Below, in pieces: positions 57,672 to 64,000 of a DNA stretch of 64,000 nucleotides (position 1 is its first letter; every line of letters begins with the position of its first letter). The DNA comes from Galeruca laticollis (taxonomy: Eukaryota > Arthropoda > Insecta > Coleoptera > Chrysomelidae). The notes beneath the pieces are model-generated. The model ran no database searches, was not told the DNA's origin, and was given only the letters and a program-made list of their open reading frames with translations. The stretch is from NCBI GenBank assembly GCA_963921935.1, contig OY998184.1:32497256-32561255 (forward strand), in the 5' to 3' direction. A program made the position numbers and the translations under genes.

Positions 57672-58980
57672 CGGTATCCGCCATAATAAACAGTACCGAA
57701 ACAGAGAGTGCTGTGGAGTTGTTTATGTAATATGGATTTGTCATATTTGACTTAATTGTCATTAGTTGATATATTAATAGTACGCTGCAGTTAAATTTGA
57801 TTTAAAAATGGTTCTAACAACGGAAGAAAAAGTTTTTTGGTAGAGCATTATTTTCGTTCATACGGAAAAGGTCGTAATGATGGTCCAAGCTTAGAACAGG
57901 TGTCAATAAAATATCAACAAAAATTTAATAAAGCAGCTCCTAGTAAAAGTGTGATGTTAGCTGTTGCTGAAAAATTTCGTCGCACTGGTAGTGTATTGTG
58001 TCAACGTAAAGGTTCTTCAAGTCGTCGAAAAACAGTATGCACTAACGAAAATGAAGGACGTGTTTTTAACCAAGTTGAGCAATCACCTCAAAGAAGTCTT
58101 GTAAGAACTGCATGTAAACTCAATATTAGTGAAACGTCTTTACGTCGCATGTTCAAATCAATTGGTGGTTATCCATACCGTATTCAAGCTGGACAACGAC
58201 TAAATGCTGCGGACAAACGTGCAAGAGAAATTCACTGTGGTCGCATGTTGAGTTTAATTTACGAAGATATCGAATTTTTGAAAATCATATGGTTTTCAGA
58301 CGAGAGTCACGTTCATCTTAGCGGCTATATTAATCGACAAACAACCATATTCCTTGGATTTGAACGTCCTGATGTCATTGTAGAGAAACCACTCCAGTCT
58401 TCGAGTTACAGTTTGGCGCGCGGTATCTGGTCATGGAATGATTGGTCCTTCTTTCGTTGAAGATGATAATCAGAATCCACTTACTGTCAACCAAGAGCGT
58501 TATAGAGAGAAAATTATTATACCTTTTGTGAGAGATCTAAATAACTTTTGCCGTGCACGAAATCTACAGTTTCGAACACAATGGTTCCAACAAGATGGTG
58601 CAACGAGCCATACAGCTGTGCGCACCTTAGACTCCGTCAGCATTTCGATAATAGAATAATTTCTCAGGGAACAGACTTCGAATATCCTTCTCATTCACCT
58701 GATCTGACGCCACCTGACGCATACATTTGGGGCATAATGAAGGACAAAATATTTCACTCGGAAAATCCGCCGGCGAATATTGCCAAACTACGAGAAAGAA
58801 TACAAAATATTTTTCGGCAGTTACATCAACCACTTTTTATAAATATGTTTATTGACTTAAAAAATCGATATGAAGCTTCTGTTTGCGTCGAAATGGTGAA
58901 CATTTTGAACACTTACATTACAGAAATTAAAAATTAATTTTTATTTTTATTTTCGGTACTGTTTATTTTGGCGGATACTG
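57672..58980 (+). mobile_element. mariner-like transposon, full length, TA duplication
   Basis: TA at 57670-57671 and 58981-58982. The ~30-bp terminal inverted repeats are CGGTATCCGCCATAATAAAC.. (57672-57701) and the complement of ..GTTTATTTTGGCGGATACTG (58951-58980), with two or three mismatches. Total 1,309 bp with a single transposase gene in the middle. The ends are well kept, so it is a young insertion. Confidence 0.93.
57808..58937 (+). pseudogene. mariner-type transposase with three frameshifts
   Basis: ATG at 57808 (MVLTTEEKVF). One T missing from the T run at 57833-57838 shifts the frame, which resumes as LVEHYFRSYGKGRND. The paired helix-turn-helix follows (KSVMLAVAEKFRRTGSVL and ETSLRRMFKSIGGYPYRIQ). 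The first catalytic Asp is in IWFSDESHVHLSG. An extra base near 58401 shifts the frame again, then VTVWRAVSGHGMIGPSFVED. The second Asp is in WFQQDGATSHTA. A third shift lies near 58636, and the last Asp is in SPDLTPPDAYIWG. Allowing for the shift, second to third Asp spacing is about 41, as in DD41D (rosa-like) rather than DD34D. ~350 residues without the lesions. Confidence 0.88.
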
Positions 58981-59063
58981 TACTATTGTTACACACGTTC
59001 TATGAATGTCAGAATGACTAGTATGTTATAGAATATTCTAGTCCTTTCTGTAAAGAACTTTCT

Positions 59064-59106
59064 ATATATAAATAGAGAGATCAATTGTGGCACAGTCAGT
59101 CAGTCA
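59064..59106 (+). promoter_or_regulatory. TATA and TCAGT promoter-like sequence
   Basis: TATATATAAATAGAG at 59064-59078 and CAGTCAGTCAGTCAA at about 59094-59108, spacing about 30 bases, fit an insect core promoter. It could belong to an LTR starting TGTTACACACG at 58987 or serve the kinase gene at 59669. I see no pairing LTR end. Confidence 0.45.
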
Positions 59107-59668
59107 ATAGTTTGATGTGTTAATAAGTTGAATTGTTAAAAGTAGTATTGTTCATTGCCAAGTTTTGAATAGAGTTGGGAAAGTTATAATACTATTCTAA
59201 TTAAGTTTTGTTATGTGTTTTTACGACGTCCGATGCACTGGAGGCAAGATTACCGCGAGAAAATAATGTTCTTGACCTTTGACCTCCGATAAGAGGCTTA
59301 TGATATTTTTTGGTGCTTCATTAGAACATCAAAACGAAGGTTTATGCAAAAAACCATGTTGTTTGGCATCATTCCGTAGATGGCCTTTTATTTACCCTAT
59401 TTCCCTAGGGTGTTATGGATTCCTTCTTGTGAAACGTAAGGGATTAATTGATATAATAATATTGGTTATTACATAAGGTGGAGTCATGTGCTCAGTAACT
59501 GGTTTTAACCTTGCACTATAAGCAGATTTTACTGTTATGACAATTCTATTTTTTCATAACTTAAGCTCAAATTTCAACATTATCTTATCAAATTCAAAAA
59601 AAAATATATAATAGATACAAATATTAGCTGAATGCTTCTCCAAATTTATAAAATAGTCTCACTATATA
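59107..59668. other. Upstream region of the kinase gene
   Basis: No coding sequence. May hold 5' UTR if the promoter at 59064 drives the gene. Confidence 0.3.
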
Positions 59669-60137
59669 ATGAATTTATATGCTTTACTGATAACACAGAT
59701 TATACAGCGAAATACAATGATGATTAAGGACCTAACTGCTCTGTTGTCTGACAAGTTTAACCCAAAAAAAGTTGTAGAAGAACCAAAAATATCGAGACTA
59801 TTAGCTAAAGGTGAGAATTATGGAAGTGAAATGTTGAAGTTTGATTTTATACTCGAAGATGAATATGGCAAAAGAGAAGAACTATTTGCCGTAGCAAAAA
59901 TTCTTCCCGAGTCAGAAATTTTTAAAAAAATATTCTTTGTTCAGACGACGTATACGAAGAAAATGGCTTTTTATGAAGTAATTGTACCAACTTTACAACA
60001 GTTTCAAAGATCATTGGGCATTCAAGAAATTATTGATCGCTTCCCGAAGTGTTACGCCACAAGAAAAAATTTATCTGGAAATAGTGATGTGATAACCGAC
60101 GATGCCATTATAATATTGGAAAATTTACAAGTACTTG
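59669..60137 (+). CDS. Ecdysteroid kinase-like (EcKinase/CHK) first coding exon
   Basis: The N-terminal lobe of an EcKinase-family phosphotransferase (insect kinases related to choline kinases; members phosphorylate ecdysteroids or detoxify small molecules). 156 residues, from ATG at 59669 or more likely 59717 (MMIKDLTALLSDKF). Visible: nucleotide-loop segment LLAKGENYGSEMLKFDFIL, ATP-binding Lys in AVAKILPESEIFKK, FVQTTYTKKMAFYEVIVPTL, PKCYATRKN, and the hinge DDAIIILENLQVL. It ends at a strong donor, CTTG/GTAAGT (60137/60138). The family is usually ~400 aa in several exons; the catalytic HGD exon is not in the remaining 3.8 kb. The intron begins with a piece of PLE family A (60152-60195). 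Confidence 0.85.
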
Positions 60138-61379
60138 GTAAGTAATTTTCTGTTTCAACCCTTACTTTATGGAATATATTCTCATGTTACTGTTATAAAT
60201 GGAACTGTTTCTCAATAATTCCACTATGTTCAATCCCCACAGAAAATATTCCATGTAACGTTGGAAGCATTTAGCATTTTTACCCAAGTTTCTCGCCGAA
60301 GGCGAAATAGACAGTAGAGTTCGGGCCGTGTCGACTAAATTTTGGGTAGTAGCTAATTAGTGCGTAGATTCATACTCTCCGTGATTCACGTGGCGGTACT
60401 ATCTACATCATCAATCGGTACCGACAAGATGATCTATTATCAGAATCAGGGTAATTGTTGCCTGCTTCCTCCTTTTTACATTATTTTTTTTTCGCCATTT
60501 TCATACCCGGCATAATCAAACTATATACATTAAATTAATTATCAAAGCAAATTCAGTTCGCTTATTTTCCGCCAAATATTTTGGACCTTCGAGCCGGATT
60601 TTACGGCATATATTCAGCCCTTAAAATGTTATAATCTATTATTTATTGAAGTCTAAGCACCTGATAATAAAATCCAATTCCTTTTGTTGGCGACATATTT
60701 ATTCATTATCTTATCACCAGTTTCTGGCAGGTCGAAAACATAGGTACCGAACGCGCATATAAATTGACGCGCCTGTGAATCTCATTCCTCACCTGGCCAG
60801 TTCTCATTGAATATATTTTACTTCAATAATAAAATGCAATGCTTACTCTCTATCGTTCTACATCTATTGTACTCATATTGTACTTATATTTCTCTCACAC
60901 TCAATCAATATTATTTAATACTTGATATAATTAAGTGAATATTATTTATTTAAAAGAATCTCCTTATAGCTCGTTGTTTTCGCATTTTTTCGCTCGATAA
61001 TTTACTCAAAATACAATTTTTCTCGAATTAGCGTAAGCAGTGACGTGCGCGCTCTCTCTATGCTCTATATGCTTTTGATTTATATAATGGTTCATTAAGT
61101 ATTCTCATTGTCAGGCTGAGAAACTTAAATTATCAATTGCTCAACGTCAAAGTGAAATTCCTAACTTAAACTCCCTTTAATAATTGCCAATGATACTCTG
61201 ATAAACAAAGACTTGCAATATAATTTTGAATGTAGGTATATACATATCGAAAATATACGTGATAATTTTCTTAAAGCTCATAATAGCATAATATCTATTG
61301 CATCTATACAGGATGGTGCGATCTTAGAGACACATAATATCATTCGTATAGATTTTAATAACAAGTATTATATTGGTTT
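60138..61379. other. Kinase intron 1 (part) with PLE scrap; otherwise non-coding
   Basis: 60152-60195 is the complement of the family A ORF start (TTCAACCCTTACTTTATGGAATATA). The rest is AT-rich with no exon of the kinase recognised. Confidence 0.4.
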
Positions 61380-62104
61380 ATATTCTTCCTTATTTTTGTT
61401 TTCTTCTGTCGCGTTGTTAGGTTTTGTTCCACTGTTATTCATATTTTCTGAAATAGTCTCCTGCGATAGTCTATTCGTTAAAATTTTTTGAGTATCATCA
61501 AACACTAAAGGTTCTACTGTTTGAAAGGTTGGTATAGTTGGTATAGTTGGTGTTTCTGGATTGATATTCGTTTTCCGTTTATTTTCTGTTTTTTGGTTAA
61601 TGCTGCGTAGGTCACTTGCTCCATAAGAATTATTGTTAACGAATAGTCTATTACCATTGATGTAAAATTAATCAGTTGTATTGATACGAGCTAGGTTTAA
61701 ATGTTCTGTTAATATTTTATTGTCTTTCCTTTCTATTGATGTTAAGTAGTTTACTATACGAATGTACCTTTTAGTTACTTACAATTTTTAAGTATTTCGA
61801 ATTTCTTGAGGTGTGAAATAGACTCGATCTTTAAAGGGCTAGTTCTACGTTTTCCTAGCTTGTAGTAATTATTTATGTCTCTATACCCAATTTCCACGTT
61901 TAGTAGATTTTTATGGTTCTGTATGATACTATCAAGTTCAGGAATATCAATATCAAGTCCAAATATTAATATATTATTTCCTTTGTCGTTCTTTTTATAT
62001 ACTTCAGCTTTTATAAAACCTTATTATTGGTCCCTTCTGTTTGTTCCAATCTTTTTTTTTTAATTCTCTATCCTTACTAAAGTATTAGTCTCACTCGCGG
62101 ATTA

Positions 62105-62958
62105 GTCGAGGCGATGAAGCATTATGTTAGGAAATCTTTTAGTACAGCACGGATCGGAATGCGGTTTTTTGCATTCGCTTTCAAAAATTATTTATACCAT
62201 TCCTACCTGCTTTCTACCTATTACAAACCGAAAGTTGCATTGCTGCAGCCAAAAATGCATTTTTTGAGAGGCCTTTTGGAAAATTTCATAACTTTGTAAA
62301 TAAGAGTCAGAATTGGCCCAAGTTTGGTACCCAGGGGTTTTTGAGGTCGCTGATCACGATTATGATGTTAAAATTGACCCCTCGAACACCTGGAGCTCGG
62401 AAACGCCGACGAACGTCATCTCCGTCGGACTATACCGAACTTCATGCGAGGAAGGAGAGAAACTCTGAACCAGGGGGTTTTTTGGGTCGCTTAATTCAAA
62501 TATACCATCGGCGAATACCCCACGGACACCTGGTACGCCCTAACCTGGACGCGGACGCCATCTTCGAGAATGTTCCTGGAAATATCGACAAAAACGAAGC
62601 GAAAATCGTTATGGGGCCGTTTTGTGTGCGCTGAATCGGAATTTCATGTGGAAAACGACCCCCCGAACACCTGGTGCGCCCAAACCTGGCCCTGAACGTC
62701 ATCCCAGAGGGTTTTCCAGACACAAATGAAGAAGACGAACCGAAAACCGTTACTGGGGATTTTTTGGGGCGCTGAATTCAAATATGGCACCGGCGAACAC
62801 ACCACGGACACCTGGTGCGCTCTAACCTGGACGCGGACGTCATCTTCGAGAATTTTCCTGGAAATATCGACAAAAACGAAGCGAAAAACCGTATTCCGAT
62901 CCGTGCTGTACTAAAAGATTTTCTATCTTTGCCCTTTTTAGTGCTTCATCGCCTCGTC
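62105..62958. mobile_element. 854-bp foldback transposon with internal tandem repeats
   Basis: TA at 62103-62104 and 62959-62960. GTCGAGGCGATGAAGCA on the left matches the complement of the right end (one mismatch). A second block, AAATCTTTTAGTACAGCACG and on to GGATCGGAAT.CGGTTTTT, lies at ~62132-62176 and inverted at ~62884-62926; the arms are offset by a short indel. The interior is GC-rich against a strongly AT-rich background and is made of four tandem units (62334-62895). No transposase. It interrupts the ORF1 relic. Confidence 0.8.
62334..62895. repeat. Four tandem ~140-bp GC-rich units
   Basis: Units start at 62334, 62474, 62613 and 62755. Each has GGGG followed by TTTTTTGGG.CGCT, then CGAACACC/CGGACACCTGG, a GTACGCC/GTGCGC block, GACGNCATC and GAAAATCGTTA. 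Units 2 and 4 are the most similar (both with GGAAATATCGACAAAAACGA), so the order may be a duplicated pair of two. A 97-codon frame (62341-62634) and its antisense pass through but units 1 and 3 do not keep it. Confidence 0.8.
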
Positions 62959-62960
62959 TA

Positions 62961-63357
62961 GATATATAATTTTAATTATCGCTTTCTATGTTTTCAGCAT
63001 ACTGTTTTACGTCTGCTCCCACTTTCTTAATAGCTTGTAAAATATCTATTGACTCCGAATCAATTAGAGACATTATATTTAAAATAAAGTTACGTATAAA
63101 CTGCTTTTATCTATAATTTCGCGGTATATTTCTATATACCCTACATATTGTAATCTTAATTTACACACTCTGTGCAGTTGTCTGCGCCCAATCATTTGAG
63201 GTGATAAATGCTTTACAAAATAAATTGAGTTTTTACGTTATCTGATTAACGAATATTGAATTCAATTATAACTGTAGAGTTTTCAACTTGAAAGTACTTG
63301 CCCACAATTGTATGTGATATCCCTTATGTAACACTAATACTTTTAGTTGGAACTTCA
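62961..63357. other. Start of the ORF1 relic and leader, otherwise non-coding
   Basis: 62961-63073 is the ORF1-like N terminus (minus strand). 63074-63357 shows no gene. Confidence 0.35.
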
Positions 63358-63600
63358 ACTTCGAATGTAGTTTACTCAATACCCTGCTTAAATTGCTCCA
63401 AAAAGTACATAGGCATGACTACACAATACCTTAATAGTAGGCTAAACGGACACAAATATACTAAAAATGCCTAAACAGCTTCACACAAGCATGAATCTAG
63501 AGAAAACCACGAATTTAACTTTTCAAACACTAAAATTCTAACGCAAGACAGCAACTATAACTTCTGATGAAAAAAATATACATAAAAAGGAACAGCATAC
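63358..63600 (+). pseudogene. PLE family D GIY-YIG relic
   Basis: Reads VVYSIPCLNCSKKYIGMTTQ then YLNSRLNGHKYTKN, a PLE GIY-YIG domain in which the CLNC pair and YIG are kept. A stop near 63473 and shifts follow (HESRENHEFNFSNTKIL, ~63490-63540). Distinct in sequence from families A and B. No RT upstream. Confidence 0.75.
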
Positions 63601-64000
63601 AGTTAATGATAAGCAAGACACAAATCATTTTAGCCATATTTATCAGAATTTATTAATATAAACAGCCAATAAATATTGTTTCTATTTATGACCACCTCGT
63701 ATTATTTTATTTTAATAATTGATATACACTTTAGCTCTTGGCAAATAAAAAACTAACAAACAATAACCGGAACACATATTTCAAAAGGAAAAAAACGAAA
63801 ATAATAGTAGAACCTTCGGTCTTTCCATTCCTTATTTTAGCATAAAAATGTCAACATCGAGGTACGTACCAAAATAAAACTCAATTAAAATAATTTAAAA
63901 TCACTTATTTCTTATAAACTGCACTGATTTGTGAGGAAACTCAGGAATGTATGTCTATTCAGGTGCGGGTCAACTACACACAACAATCAAAATTCCACTC
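63601..64000. other. Non-coding end of window
   Basis: AT-rich, nothing recognised. Confidence 0.3.

Larger units (their letters stand above)
61380..63073 (-). pseudogene. Non-LTR ORF1-like relic, split by a foldback
   Basis: On the minus strand it starts at 63073 (MSLIDSESIDILQAIKKVGA then DVKQYAENI) and is cut at 62960 by the foldback. It resumes at 62104 with KKKRLEQTEGTNNK, then GNNILIFGLDIDIPELDSII, EIGYRDINNYYKLGKRRTSP, LKIESISHLKKFEILKNCK and, after stops and shifts, LTSIERKDNKILTEHLNLAR and NRLFVNNNSYGASDLRSI (~61640). The NNILIFGL / YKLGK..SP / LKKFEILKN pattern resembles an RRM-like nucleic-acid-binding ORF1 found in insect retroelements. The family name is uncertain. Stops near 62020, 61790 and 61665. 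Confidence 0.5.

Noticed and set aside
1..64000. CRISPR arrays, tRNA or rRNA genes
   Set aside because: No spaced identical repeats with unique spacers and no tRNA or rRNA sequence recognised; the only arrays are satellites and microsatellites.

Overview
The window looks like a stretch of insect nuclear genome, possibly a beetle. It is AT-rich and gene-poor, full of transposable-element (TE) remnants, and has insect-style TATA + TCAGT core promoters. The order is an inference from general character, not a marker. No prokaryotic or organellar genes were seen.

Layout: 1-841 is a ~168-bp satellite. 842-5760 holds fragments of one Penelope-like element family (PLE, here 'family A') interrupted by a dead piggyBac. 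6085-7656 is an intact intronless actin gene with TATA box, initiator and poly(A) signals, the best host gene here. 8841-18954 is one BEL/Pao retrotransposon with both LTRs, carrying three later insertions: a piggyBac in the primer-binding region, a MULE with an apparently intact spliced transposase, and a 247-bp solo LTR. 19000-24810 is a decayed Jockey-type LINE. 25063-25450 is a THAP-domain pseudogene. 26480-27879 is a Gypsy gag-protease-RNase H relic on the minus strand. 28165-34180 is a second PLE family ('B'), split by a 2,039-bp insertion and by an RTE-type LINE. 35635-35735 is a lone C-type-lectin exon (minus strand). 36971-37390 is a third piggyBac fragment. 38002-41286 is a nested pair of inverted-repeat elements containing a family A PLE piece. 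41373-42545 is a dead Tc1. 42964-44255 is a Gypsy/Osvaldo-like gag with its primer-binding site. 46335-47229 contains a foldback element and a possible small spliced gene. 48692-51826 is a PLE 'C' reverse transcriptase next to an inverted family A copy. 51787-52775 is a Gypsy reverse transcriptase. 52800-57650 is AT-rich with many (TA)n tracts and a MITE. 57672-58980 is a full-length mariner with frameshifts. 59669-60137 is the first exon of an ecdysteroid-kinase-like gene. 61380-63073 is a LINE ORF1-like relic split by an unusual 854-bp foldback with internal tandem repeats. 63358-63600 is a fourth PLE GIY-YIG relic.

The host genes show no sign of working together; they are islands in TE sequence. 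The strongest structural evidence is the set of nested insertions whose target-site duplications can be read exactly: deleting the insert plus one duplication copy closes the interrupted reading frame. The most unusual signals are four hammerhead-ribozyme-like motifs, three sharing the same non-consensus core, and the 854-bp foldback transposon carrying four ~140-bp GC-rich tandem units.
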